From an uncultured Duncaniella sp. (GTDB taxonomy: Bacteria > Bacteroidota > Bacteroidia > Bacteroidales > Muribaculaceae): a DNA stretch of 64,000 nt. The translations under genes and the position numbers were made by a program. Under the pieces are notes generated by a model. That model saw only the letters and a list, made by a program, of their open reading frames with translations. It had not been told where the DNA came from and made no database searches. Each line of letters starts with the position of its first letter. The stretch's first letter is position 1. Below, piece by piece: positions 34,651 through 42,980 of the stretch. The DNA is taken from contig CAJUSW010000007.1 of the NCBI GenBank assembly GCA_910589485.1, positions 124,001 through 188,000 on the forward strand, read 5' to 3'.

Positions 34651-36777
34651 TTACTTTATGAGATCCACACGGCCCTGGCACTCGGTGAGCACGTTCTTGG
34701 CGATCGAGCTGCTAACCTCGGCGTAATGGCTGAATGTCATTGTGGAGGTAGCGCGGCCTGAAGTGATGGTACGGAGGGCGGTCACATAGCCGAACATCTC
34801 GGCAAGGGGAGCCTTGGCCTTAACGATGCGGGCGCCGGAGCGGCTGGTCTCCATGCCTTCTACCTGGCCACGACGCTTGTTGAGGTCACCGATCACGTCA
34901 CCCATGCTCTCCTCGGGAGTTACAACCTCTACCTTGAAGATAGGCTCGAGGAGCACAGGACCGGCCTTCTCGGAAGCCTTCTTGAAGGCCTGGATGGCAC
35001 AGAGCTCGAATGAGAGCTGGTCGGAGTCAACGGGGTGGAACGATCCGTCGATTACAGTTACCTTGAGACGGTCGAGGGGATATCCGGCGAGCACACCGTT
35101 CTTCATAGCGGTGGTGAAGCCCTTCTGGATCGAGGGGATGAATTCCTTAGGAATGTTACCGCCCTTAACCTCGTCAACGAACTGGAGTGAGCCTTCGAAA
35201 TCGTCGTCGGCGGGTTCAACGCGAACGATGATGTCGGCAAACTTACCGCGACCACCGGTCTGCTTCTTGAACACCTCGCGGAGCTCTACGGGCTTGGTGA
35301 TAGCCTCCTTGTAGGTAACCTGGGGACGACCCTGGTTGCACTCTACCTTGAACTCGCGACGGAGACGGTCGATGATGATGTCGAGGTGAAGCTCGCCCAT
35401 ACCCGAGATAACGGTCTGGCCGGTCTCCTCGTTGGTCTCAACGCGGAAGGTGGGATCCTCCTCAGCAAGCTTCTGCAGGCCTACGCCGAGCTTGTCGAGA
35501 TCCTTCTGGGTCTTGGGCTCCACAGCGATACCGATAACGGGTTCGGGGAACTCCATGGCCTCGAGTACGATAGGATGGTTCTCGTCGCAGAGGGTATCAC
35601 CGGTGCGGATATCCTTAAAGCCTACGCCGGCACCGATATCACCGCAACCGATCATTTCCTTAGCGTTCTGCTTGTTGGAGTGCATCTGGAACAGACGGCT
35701 CACACGCTCCTTCTTGCCTGAACGGCTGTTGAGAACGTAAGATCCGGCTACTACGTCGCCTGAGTACACACGGAAGAAGGTGAGACGACCTACATAGGGG
35801 TCGGTAGCGATCTTGAATGCGAGGGCACACATGGGAGCGTCGCTCGAAGGCTCGCGCACCTCAGTCTGCTCGGGATCCTCGGGATTGGTACCCTCGATAG
35901 CACCCGAATCAACAGGGCTGGGGAGGTAAGCGCACACAGAGTCAAGCAGGCACTGTACGCCCTTGTTCTTGAAGGAAGAGCCGCAGATCATGGGCACAAC
36001 CTCCATCTTGAGGGTAGCGTTGCGGAGGGCACGCTTGATCTCCTCCTCAGTGATGGTGGAGGGATCGTCGAAGTACTTCTCCATGAGAGCGTCGTCGAAC
36101 TCGGCGATCTTCTCAAGCATCTTGTCGCGCCATTCCTCGGCCTCGTCAACGAGACCGGCGGGGATCTCCTCGATCGAGTAGTCGGCACCCATGGTCTCAT
36201 CGTGCCAGAAGATGGCCTTCATCTTGATAAGGTCTACAACACCCTTGAAAGTCTCCTCAGCACCGATAGGTATCTGGATGGGACAGGGGTTGGCTCCGAG
36301 CACGTCCTTGAGCTGGCGAACTACCTCGAAGAAGTTTGCACCCGAGCGGTCCATCTTGTTGACGTAACCGATACGGGGTACATTATATTTGTCGGCCTGA
36401 CGCCATACGGTCTCCGACTGGGGCTCTACGCCACCTACGGCGCAGAAAGTAGCCACAGCACCGTCGAGCACACGGAGTGAACGCTCCACCTCCACGGTGA
36501 AGTCAACGTGTCCCGGGGTGTCAATCAGGTTGATCTTGAACTGATCGCCAAGATACTTCCAGAAAGTGGTGGTAGCGGCCGAAGTGATGGTGATACCACG
36601 CTCCTGTTCCTGCTCCATCCAGTCCATGGTGGCGGCACCGTCGTGCACCTCACCGATCTTGTGGGTCAGACCGGTATAGAAGAGGATACGCTCGGAGGTA
36701 GTGGTCTTACCGGCGTCAATATGGGCCATAATGCCGATATTGCGCGTATATTTAAGCTGTTCGTCTGATTTAGCCAT
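34651..36777 (-). CDS. fusA: Elongation factor G
   Basis: GTPase that drives translocation; 708 residues, five domains. G motifs: AHIDAGKTTTSERIL, DTPGHVDFTVEVERS, NKMDRSGAN. The switch region RGITITSA is present. The C-terminal domain V region has AEMFGYVTALRTITSGRATS. Located between rpsG and rpsJ. Confidence 0.97.
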   Translation of the reverse strand: MAKSDEQLKYTRNIGIMAHIDAGKTTTSERILFYTGLTHKIGEVHDGAATMDWMEQEQERGITITSAATTTFWKYLGDQFKINLIDTPGHVDFTVEVERSLRVLDGAVATFCAVGGVEPQSETVWRQADKYNVPRIGYVNKMDRSGANFFEVVRQLKDVLGANPCPIQIPIGAEETFKGVVDLIKMKAIFWHDETMGADYSIEEIPAGLVDEAEEWRDKMLEKIAEFDDALMEKYFDDPSTITEEEIKRALRNATLKMEVVPMICGSSFKNKGVQCLLDSVCAYLPSPVDSGAIEGTNPEDPEQTEVREPSSDAPMCALAFKIATDPYVGRLTFFRVYSGDVVAGSYVLNSRSGKKERVSRLFQMHSNKQNAKEMIGCGDIGAGVGFKDIRTGDTLCDENHPIVLEAMEFPEPVIGIAVEPKTQKDLDKLGVGLQKLAEEDPTFRVETNEETGQTVISGMGELHLDIIIDRLRREFKVECNQGRPQVTYKEAITKPVELREVFKKQTGGRGKFADIIVRVEPADDDFEGSLQFVDEVKGGNIPKEFIPSIQKGFTTAMKNGVLAGYPLDRLKVTVIDGSFHPVDSDQLSFELCAIQAFKKASEKAGPVLLEPIFKVEVVTPEESMGDVIGDLNKRRGQVEGMETSRSGARIVKAKAPLAEMFGYVTALRTITSGRATSTMTFSHYAEVSSSIAKNVLTECQGRVDLIK

Positions 36778-36803
36778 TTTGCGTAAGTGTCAAATCGTTG
36801 TTA

Positions 36804-37280
36804 TTAGAAACGGAAATGAGCGAAAGCACGGTTGGCCTCGGCCATCTTGTGCATATCCTCTTTGCGCTTGTAAGCACCGCCCTGCTCGTTGAATGCGTCA
36901 ACGATCTCGGCTGCGAGCTTCTCGGCCATGGTCTTGCCGCCACGCTTGCGGGCATAGAGGATGAGGTTTTTCATCGAGATTGACTCCTTACGGTCGGGAC
37001 GGATCTCGGTGGGCACCTGGAAGGTGGCACCGCCTACACGACGCGACTTCACCTCTACGGTGGGGGTTACATTCTCGAGGGCCTTCTTCCAGATCTCGAG
37101 AGAGGTCTTCTCCTCGTTGGGGAGCTTGCCCTTAACGAGCTCGAGGGCTGAATAGAAGATAGTATAGGAGGTGTTCTTCTTGCCGTCATACATGAGGTGG
37201 TTGACGAACTTTGAAACTCTCACGTCATTGAACACGGGATCGGGAAGAATCACCCGCTTCTTAGGTTTAGCTTTACGCAT
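36804..37280 (-). CDS. rpsG: 30S ribosomal protein uS7
   Basis: 158 residues; starts assembly of the 30S head. RKAKPKKRVILPDPVFNDVR, FVNHLMYDGKKNTSYTIFYS, and VEVKSRRVGGATFQVPTEIR are typical. A 207-bp gap with a CCCGC/GCGGG hairpin separates it from rpsL; S7 is the str-operon autoregulator in E. coli, so the gap could be its target (inference). Confidence 0.97.
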   Translation of the reverse strand: MRKAKPKKRVILPDPVFNDVRVSKFVNHLMYDGKKNTSYTIFYSALELVKGKLPNEEKTSLEIWKKALENVTPTVEVKSRRVGGATFQVPTEIRPDRKESISMKNLILYARKRGGKTMAEKLAAEIVDAFNEQGGAYKRKEDMHKMAEANRAFAHFRF

Positions 37281-37487
37281 TTTGGGTTGTTGGATTGTTG
37301 TTTTTGTTGCTTGGTTGCTGCATCTTTCATCTTCAACGGCCTCTCTCCCGCCTGAGCGGGACCGGCTATTTACTCAACCTGTGATTTAGCCTTCCAATCA
37401 AATCAAAAACGAGAGGTTAACGACTCGGTTTTTAATTCAATGTTTTGATTATTCAGAAAAGGAGCGTCTTTTTAGTATTGCCGTTTA

Positions 37488-37871
37488 TTATTTCTTAGCG
37501 GCTTTGGGGCGCTTTGCGCCATACTTGGAGCGACGCTGTGTGCGGTCCTTAACGCCCGATGTATCGAGTGTGCCGCGCACGATGTGGTAACGTACACCAG
37601 GAAGGTCCTTTACACGACCGCCACGCACGAGCACGATCGAGTGCTCCTGGAGGTTGTGGCCCTCTCCGGGGATGTAGCTGTTGACCTCCTTGCCGTTGGT
37701 GAGGCGCACACGGGCAACCTTACGCATAGCGGAGTTAGGTTTCTTAGGGGTTGTAGTGTAGACACGCACGCACACGCCACGACGCTGGGGGCATGAATCA
37801 AGCGCGGGTGACTTGCTCTTGTCCTCAAGAGCCACACGTCCTTTTCTTACTAATTGCTGAATAGTAGGCAT
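37488..37871 (-). CDS. rpsL: 30S ribosomal protein uS12
   Basis: Decoding-centre protein, 127 residues, first gene of the cluster. It keeps lysine at both classical streptomycin positions (TPKKPNSAMRK and GGRVKDLPGVRYH), so it looks streptomycin-sensitive by that criterion. Also CPQRRGVCVRVYTTTPKKPN. Preceded by a 140-nt leader and a consensus promoter. Confidence 0.97.
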   Translation of the reverse strand: MPTIQQLVRKGRVALEDKSKSPALDSCPQRRGVCVRVYTTTPKKPNSAMRKVARVRLTNGKEVNSYIPGEGHNLQEHSIVLVRGGRVKDLPGVRYHIVRGTLDTSGVKDRTQRRSKYGAKRPKAAKK

Positions 37872-38017
37872 CTTAGTTTCTTTTGTTTGACTTTATAGTT
37901 ATTAGTATTTCTGTATTTTCTTTTTCAGGGTGCCTCAACATGCGTTTCACGCCTCGACATCCCTAACCCTCAATAAGTTAGCGTTGTCGCGACGGCACAT
38001 TTCTTCCAAAGGCGATG

Positions 38018-38049
38018 CAAAATTACAACTTATTTTGCTAATTACCAAA
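38018..38049 (-). promoter_or_regulatory. Main promoter of the ribosomal cluster
   Basis: On the minus strand TTTG (38046-38049), 20 nt, then TAATTTTG (38018-38025). Transcription should start near 38011, giving a leader of about 140 nt before rpsL. No strong upstream terminator is visible, so some read-through from prfB is possible. Confidence 0.85.
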
Positions 38050-38066
38050 CATTTCCGAAAAATATT

Positions 38067-38804
38067 TCACTCTCTTTTCATCTCCCTCACAATATCGGCG
38101 AGCGTCACGCCTTCGTGCCTGTATTGCACCCGGCTTTTCTCGCCACGATACCTTATCGCGCCCAAGGGACAGTTGTGGTAACAAGCCCCGCAGGTGAGAC
38201 ACCGCTCCCCTATCGCGGGCATCATGCCGGCCATGGAGATATTGCCGATCGGACACACCCGTCCGCACGTGCCACACCCGTTGCACTTCTCCGCGTCGAT
38301 GTAGAATCGCCTGTAGGCCAGCGGAGAAAGCGGGAACATGCGCATCCACCATCCGGCCACACGCCCATACAGAGTCGGCGCCTCCAGGAAATGCCTTCGG
38401 GCGCGGATGTCAGCGACAATCTCAGCCAAGCACTCCCCCACCCTCTTGCGGGGCAGATCCCGCACCTGCTTCGACACATCAAACATCGGGAAATAATTGT
38501 CGACCATCCTGATGCTTCTCACATAGCCCCACTCTCCGGGGGCCTTCACGGCAAACGCCGGAGTATTGCCGCACGTGAGCACAAGAAACCGGTAAGGCGC
38601 CGATAGCTTCACCCGTTCAAGGAACTCAGCAACAGGAGCGGGCAACTCTCCGAAATACACCGGACATACCACCCCTATCGCCCCATCATCGGCGAAGCCG
38701 GTCTCGCATCCCGACAGGACACTCACAATAGAAAGCAACTCGCCCCCTATGGCGCGAGCCACGGCGAGCGAGTTGCCTGTAGTAGTAAAGTAAAAGATTT
38801 TCAT
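38067..38804 (-). CDS. EFR1-family ferredoxin (flavodoxin-like plus 2[4Fe-4S])
   Basis: A 245-residue cytoplasmic redox protein. The N-terminal 150 residues form a flavodoxin-like domain (FYFTTTGNSLAVARAI, VCPVYFGELP). The C-terminal part holds two [4Fe-4S] clusters: CNGCGTCGRVCP and CLTCGACYHNCP. This combination defines EFR1 proteins of anaerobes; the electron partners are unknown. Its ATG overlaps the prfB stop by 4 nt, so it is co-translated with a release factor gene, which has no obvious functional link. Confidence 0.9.
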   Translation of the reverse strand: MKIFYFTTTGNSLAVARAIGGELLSIVSVLSGCETGFADDGAIGVVCPVYFGELPAPVAEFLERVKLSAPYRFLVLTCGNTPAFAVKAPGEWGYVRSIRMVDNYFPMFDVSKQVRDLPRKRVGECLAEIVADIRARRHFLEAPTLYGRVAGWWMRMFPLSPLAYRRFYIDAEKCNGCGTCGRVCPIGNISMAGMMPAIGERCLTCGACYHNCPLGAIRYRGEKSRVQYRHEGVTLADIVREMKRE

Positions 38805-39917
38805 TGCTCGGTTCCGGCAAACTCCATGAGATAAGCCTTGATGAAAGGATCGAGGTCACCATCCATCACTCCGCCAACGTCCGCGGTCTGATGGCCTGTG
38901 CGATGATCCTTCACTCGGCGGTCGTCAAACACGTAACTGCGTATCTGCGAGCCCCATTCAATCTTCATCTTGCCGGCCTCGATCTTAGCCTGCTCCTGAA
39001 GGCGATGCTGCAACTCCTTATCGTAGAGTATCGAGCGGAGTTGCCTCATGGCATTCTCCTTATTCTTGGGCTGGTCACGGGTCTCGGTGTTCTCGATGAG
39101 AATCTCCTCATGCTCGCCGGTGTATGGATCGGTGAACTGGTAGCGCAGACGCACGCCCGATTCCACCTTGTTCACGTTCTGACCGCCAGCACCTCCCGAT
39201 CGGAAGGTATCCCACGACAGCAACGCCGGATCTACCTTCACCTCGATGGTATCGTCAACGAGCGGAGTCACGAACACCGATGCAAACGAGGTCATTCGCT
39301 TACCCTGGGCATTATAGGGCGAAACCCTCACGAGACGGTGCACACCATTCTCGCTCTTGAGATAACCGTAGGCAAAATCGCCCTCCACATTGATGGTACA
39401 CGATTTGATACCGGCCTCATCCCCCTCCAGGAGGTTGGCGATGGAGGTCTTATAGCCGTGGGCCTCGCACCAGCGCAGATACATGCGCATCAGCATCTGA
39501 GCCCAATCCTGGCTCTCGGTACCGCCGGCACCTGAGTTGATCTTCAGCACCACGCCGAGTTTATCCTCCTCACGGCGGAGCATATTCTTCAGCTCGAGCG
39601 CCTCGATCTGCTCGATAGCCTTGGCATAGAGCGCGTCGAGTTCGCTCTCCTCCACAAGTCCTTCCTTCAGGAAATCCCATGCTATCTCGAGCTCGCCCAC
39701 AGCCTTGTCAACCTCCTCGTATCCCTTGATCCAGCTCTGCAGATCCTTGATTTTCTTCATCTGGATCTGAGCCTCCTTGGGATGCTCCCAGAAGTCGGGC
39801 ACATGCGTGCGCAGCTCCTCTTCTTCTACCTGTATTTTCTTGTTGTCGACGTCAAAGATACCTCCTCAACGCGAGCTTGCGTTCAAAAGTCTCTTTTAGC
39901 TGTTCCTGAGTGATCAT
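38801..39917 (-). CDS. prfB: Peptide chain release factor 2, with programmed +1 frameshift
   Basis: RF2 ends translation at UGA and UAA. The gene starts at 39917 (MITQEQLKETFERKLALRRYL), meets an in-frame TGA at codon 22 (39854-39852) and continues in the +1 frame for 350 residues, 371 in total. The shift site is AGG AGG TAT CTT TGA C: an internal Shine-Dalgarno-like AGGAGG 3 nt before CTT, then TGA followed by C, the classical autoregulatory site. The GGQ motif is in SGGAGGQNVNKVESG. The stop-recognition tripeptide reads SPY (VRVSPYNAQGKR) where E. coli has SPF. Confidence 0.95.
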
Positions 39918-39949
39918 AGATATAATTCTTCGGGAAAATGGTTAATAAC

Positions 39950-39985
39950 AAAATCGACGCCGAAACCTTAAGCGGAATCGGCGTC
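39950..39985 (-). terminator. Terminator of the tRNA-Val pair
   Basis: GACGCCGA (39956-39963) pairs with TCGGCGTC (39978-39985); on the minus strand it is followed by GATTTTG. It separates the tRNAs from prfB. Confidence 0.75.
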
Positions 39986-39996
39986 AAAACTCGGAG

Positions 39997-40071
39997 TGGG
40001 CGCTGAGGGATTCGAACCCCCGACCCTCTGCTTGTAAGGCAGATGCTCTGAACCAGCTGAGCTAAGCGCCC
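39997..40071 (-). tRNA. tRNA-Val (anticodon TAC)
   Basis: 75 nt cloverleaf on the minus strand. Acceptor GGGCGCT pairs with AGCGCCC, the anticodon loop is CTTACAA and the T arm contains GGTTCGAATCC. Discriminator base A; CCA is not encoded. Identical to the neighbour at 40119-40193. Confidence 0.96.
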
Positions 40072-40118
40072 GAGTAGATTGGTTTATTATCTAAGCAAGA
40101 AAGTTGAAGAGAAAGTGG

Positions 40119-40193
40119 TGGGCGCTGAGGGATTCGAACCCCCGACCCTCTGCTTGTAAGGCAGATGCTCTGAACCAGCTGAGCTAAGCGCCC
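40119..40193 (-). tRNA. tRNA-Val (anticodon TAC), second copy
   Basis: Same 75-nt sequence as the gene at 39997-40071, 47 bp away; first gene of the two-tRNA transcript from the promoter at 40213-40244. Confidence 0.96.
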
Positions 40194-40212
40194 TTTCTTG
40201 CTTAAAGCGTTG

Positions 40213-40244
40213 CAAAGGTAGGCACTATTTTTGAATCCACCAAA
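40213..40244 (-). promoter_or_regulatory. Promoter of the tRNA-Val pair
   Basis: On the minus strand TTTG (40241-40244), 20 nt, then TACCTTTG (40213-40220), about 20 nt before the first tRNA. The rest of the gap up to 40482 shows nothing further. Confidence 0.82.
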
Positions 40245-40482
40245 TTTTTCCGCAACTTTTTATCAAAAAAAAATTTCAATCGCCTCCACAGCGTCGCTTC
40301 AGCCACCAGGCATCCCCGGCCTGCGACACGTCTCATCCACGCTGTATATAAGCCCATTACCATCCGGCAGTCAATAAAAACATCGCGCCACTCAACCCTC
40401 CCGCCCGGTTTGAGGTTATTAATTAGAAACGGGCTTCAATTTTCGCGCCTCCCCCTCACATATATAATATAAGCGTCACCCC

Positions 40483-41124
40483 ATGCGCCTCTCCTTCATA
40501 AAAGCAAAATCACACATCATCACCTCAGTGGCGATCATCCTCCTCGCATGCACCCTCGGCACATGCGGGAGAGAAAACCATCTGGAGAAACTCTACTATT
40601 CCGAAATCTCCTCGGTCAACAAACTGGTGCTTGCCCAGATGACCATATCCAAAATGGCCACTATCGACGACCTGAACCTCCACGATGCCGACGGCTTGCG
40701 GCAGACCGCCGTAGCCATCATCGACGCGGCCAAGATAGGATCCCGCAAAGCTGCCTACTCCTACTCCACCCACATGCGCGCCTATATCGATCTCTCAGCC
40801 CTCACGCCCGACGATGTGGAGGTCAACGAAAACTCCCGCTCCATCACCCTCACCCTGCCCGAGGTCAACATCGAATATCTGGGGCGCGACATGGAGATAC
40901 GCGAGGAGCACTACCGCGTCACCGGACTGAGATCCGAGATCGACGCCGACGAGCGCGCGGCCCTTAAGGAGAGCATGAACCGCGCCGTCATGAAGGAGGT
41001 GGAGCGCACCCCCCGATTCCGCGACAAGCTCTCGGCCGAAGCCAAGACCAAGGCGCGAGCTTACTTCACATCGCTCCTCGGGAAGGACGGATACACGGTC
41101 AACGTAAATTTCAAAAACGACTGA
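40483..41124 (+). CDS. DUF4230 domain protein 1
   Basis: A 213-residue protein with one N-terminal hydrophobic segment (SHIITSVAIILLACTLGTCG), which could be an anchor or a lipoprotein-like signal. The body matches the DUF4230 pattern: LEKLYYSEISSVNKLVLAQM, then SRSITLTLPEVNIEYLGRDM, and helices with DADERAALKE near the end. Function of the family is unknown. It is the first of a three-gene operon with a second DUF4230 protein 4 bp downstream. Confidence 0.78.
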   Translation: MRLSFIKAKSHIITSVAIILLACTLGTCGRENHLEKLYYSEISSVNKLVLAQMTISKMATIDDLNLHDADGLRQTAVAIIDAAKIGSRKAAYSYSTHMRAYIDLSALTPDDVEVNENSRSITLTLPEVNIEYLGRDMEIREEHYRVTGLRSEIDADERAALKESMNRAVMKEVERTPRFRDKLSAEAKTKARAYFTSLLGKDGYTVNVNFKND

Positions 41125-41128
41125 CAGA

Positions 41129-41728
41129 ATGAAAACATCAATCATACTCCGCAACCTCACCATCCTCGGGTCAGCCCTGCTCATCGGCGCCATCGCGGCA
41201 TGGTGGTTCCTCCAGCCCGACCGGAAATCCGACACCATGCGACGCGCACTGATATCCGAGATCACCCCTATGGTACAGCTGTGCACACTCGACGTCTACG
41301 AGGACATGCCCATCCGGGGCTCGGTCGGGTCGAAGCATATCTTCGCCCGCGCATCGGTCAACGGCTCCGTGTCATTCGACCTCGAACAGATGGAAATCAG
41401 CGAGCATGGCGATACACTGTTTGTCACCCTCCCCGCCGAAATCGTAAATATATATGAATCCACCGACCCCAATTCTTACAAGGTGATCGACACGTGGAAC
41501 GATGATTTCCTCGGCACCGGTATCTTCACCACCGCCGAGGAGAACGCCATCAAAGCCAAGGTGCGCGACAATTTCCGCCGGCGCATCTATGCGCGGGGCT
41601 ACGTGCGCCAGGCTCGCGCCCAGGCTGTCAGCAACCTCTCGGCCATGCTCCCAGGCCTGACCGGCAAAACCGTCGTGATCTCTGATCCTACCCCTAACGG
41701 CACCTCCCCAACCTCTTTCCCGAAATGA
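41129..41728 (+). CDS. DUF4230 domain protein 2
   Basis: A 199-residue protein with an N-terminal membrane helix (ILGSALLIGAIAAWWFL) and the same layout as the preceding protein: MVQLCTLDVYEDMPIRGSVG, DTLFVTLPAEIVNIYE, and an arginine-rich helix (DNFRRRIYARGYVRQARAQA). The two are probably sister subunits facing the periplasm (inference). Its end overlaps the YkvA-like gene by 4 nt. Confidence 0.8.
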   Translation: MKTSIILRNLTILGSALLIGAIAAWWFLQPDRKSDTMRRALISEITPMVQLCTLDVYEDMPIRGSVGSKHIFARASVNGSVSFDLEQMEISEHGDTLFVTLPAEIVNIYESTDPNSYKVIDTWNDDFLGTGIFTTAEENAIKAKVRDNFRRRIYARGYVRQARAQAVSNLSAMLPGLTGKTVVISDPTPNGTSPTSFPK

Positions 41729-42210
41729 AACGCCTGAAGAAAATCAAGCAGCTCGGTTCCGTGCCCGACACTCTGCTCCGCTACGCCTCCCGCTTCGACC
41801 CAAAGGAGATGTGGGAGAAGATCTCCTCCTCGGCCGGACGGGCCGGACAGGAGGTGGTGATGATGGTACTCACCATGTACTACACCATCGAAAGTTCGGT
41901 CAAGGACATCAGGCGCATCCGCCTCGACGGCTCCGTAGGCATCAAGGATATCCTCATCCTTGCCGGGGCCATCGCCTATTTCGTTATCCCCACCGACCTC
42001 ATCCCCGATTTCCTCCCCATGGGCTTTGCCGACGACATCGCTGCCCTCACCGCCGCGTTCAAGAGCGGCAAGAAGATCTTCTCGGCCATATCGGTCGAGA
42101 AAGCCGAGAAAAAGACCCGCGAGATCATGGGCGATAACTTCGACGAAGCCACGGCCGTCCGCATGGTCGGCGAGATAATCAACGCCCGCAAAAACGGGTC
42201 CAAAGACTGA
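41725..42210 (+). CDS. YkvA-like protein (DUF1232)
   Basis: A 161-residue protein with the DUF1232 signature AYFVIPTDLIPDFLPMGFADDIAALTAA in two parts near residues 90-118, which forms a membrane-associated helical hairpin. The rest is helical and charged. Function unknown. Translationally coupled to the DUF4230 genes through an ATGA overlap, so the three products likely act together at the inner membrane. Confidence 0.85.
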   Translation: MKRLKKIKQLGSVPDTLLRYASRFDPKEMWEKISSSAGRAGQEVVMMVLTMYYTIESSVKDIRRIRLDGSVGIKDILILAGAIAYFVIPTDLIPDFLPMGFADDIAALTAAFKSGKKIFSAISVEKAEKKTREIMGDNFDEATAVRMVGEIINARKNGSKD

Positions 42211-42329
42211 CAAAATCCGCCCTCCATGACGGCAAAATCCCCTCCGGTAATTGAAATTAATTAGCACGGCCACGTTTTGTGACCATTTTTTCATTCAATT
42301 TAGGTATATTCCATTATTATTTATATGAG

Positions 42330-42337
42330 TAATTTTG
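42330..42337 (+). promoter_or_regulatory. Candidate promoter of a mini-transcript
   Basis: TAATTTTG matches TAnnTTTG; the -33 region is weak. It starts a unit of about 140 nt ending at the hairpin 42432-42476. Confidence 0.6.
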
Positions 42338-42363
42338 TAACCGGATAAAAGAAACTCATAGTG

Positions 42364-42426
42364 ATGCGCGACAAGGCTTCTACGACAGCCCCGCGCATGG
42401 ATTTAAAGAATGTTATTGTTGAGTAA
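42364..42426 (+). CDS. Possible 20-residue peptide in a stand-alone mini-gene
   Basis: An open frame of 20 codons plus stop (MRDKASTTAP, then RMDLKNVIVE) begins about 20 nt after the predicted transcription start and ends 5 nt before a terminator-like hairpin. No Shine-Dalgarno site is present, which is normal here. It may be a small protein, a leader peptide, or only a chance frame in a small regulatory RNA. I recognise no family. Confidence 0.35.
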   Translation: MRDKASTTAPRMDLKNVIVE

Positions 42427-42431
42427 AAGAT

Positions 42432-42482
42432 AAGCGACGTCGTTTCAAGTTGTGACAACTTTGAGCCACGTCGCTTCTTTGT
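42432..42482 (+). terminator. Nested hairpin ending the mini-transcript
   Basis: AAGCGACGT (42432-42440) pairs with ACGTCGCTT (42468-42476); inside it AAGTTG pairs with CAACTT. It is followed by CTTTG, a weak T-run. Confidence 0.65.
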
Positions 42483-42580
42483 ATCCTTTCCTCCCGTTTT
42501 TAAAGTAGTTGCAGCCGTCCTGGCCCTCCCGTCGAGTGCCGGAACGGCCGCTTCACCCTGTATTTACGGCATATTCCCAA

Positions 42581-42730
42581 AGTTATTTACATTTTCCACA
42601 CCGAAATCTGCAAAAGTTATTGACATTCTACTTTACTACCACATAAGCGTTTCACGGTATTCAGATCAGGTTTTCAACACATGAGATATGGTTATCAACA
42701 CATCATTATTAATAAAATGTCAATAACTTG
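42581..42730. other. AT-rich region with near-DnaA-box motifs
   Basis: Six 9-mers close to TTATCCACA lie within about 145 bp: TTATTTACA (42583), TTTTCCACA (42592), TTATTGACA (42617), TTTTCAACA (42671), TTATCAACA (42692) and TTATTGACA on the minus strand (42719-42727). The longer word AGTTATTKACATT occurs three times, once inverted. No gene lies in the stretch. It could be an origin-like or DnaA-binding region; none of the boxes is a perfect match. Confidence 0.35.
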
Positions 42731-42754
42731 TCGAAAACTTTTCAGTCAAAATAC

Positions 42755-42785
42755 TTTGTCAATTCAAACATTATATATAACTTTG
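42755..42785 (+). promoter_or_regulatory. Promoter of tRNA-Met
   Basis: TTTG (42755-42758), 19 nt, then TAACTTTG (42778-42785), ending 11 nt before the tRNA: a full consensus promoter. Confidence 0.88.
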
Positions 42786-42796
42786 CACCGCAAAAC

Positions 42797-42870
42797 GGCG
42801 AGATAGCTCAGTTGGTTAGAGCGTCGGATTCATAACCCGGAGGTCCCGAGTTCAATTCTCGGTCTCGCTA
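42797..42870 (+). tRNA. tRNA with CAT anticodon (Met elongator or Ile2)
   Basis: 74-nt cloverleaf: acceptor GGCGAGA with TCTCGCT, D arm GCTC/GAGC, anticodon loop TTCATAA, T arm CCGAG/CTCGG. The first acceptor pair is G-T and 31:39 is an A-C mismatch. It is not the initiator, which has three G-C pairs in the anticodon stem. Met versus lysidine-modified Ile cannot be settled by eye. CCA is not encoded. Confidence 0.93.
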
Positions 42871-42880
42871 CAAGTAGCAC

Positions 42881-42921
42881 AAGAGGCAAACATCCATCGA
42901 TGTTTGCCTCTTTCTTTTTTT
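42881..42921 (+). terminator. Terminator of tRNA-Met
   Basis: A perfect 14-bp stem (42881-42894 with 42899-42912), 4-nt loop, then a T-rich run to 42921. Confidence 0.93.
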
Positions 42922-42980
42922 GCCCTGTTTTACGATTGGCAAGGATCGCAACCACCGTACTGACACTATTATAGGGGTCA

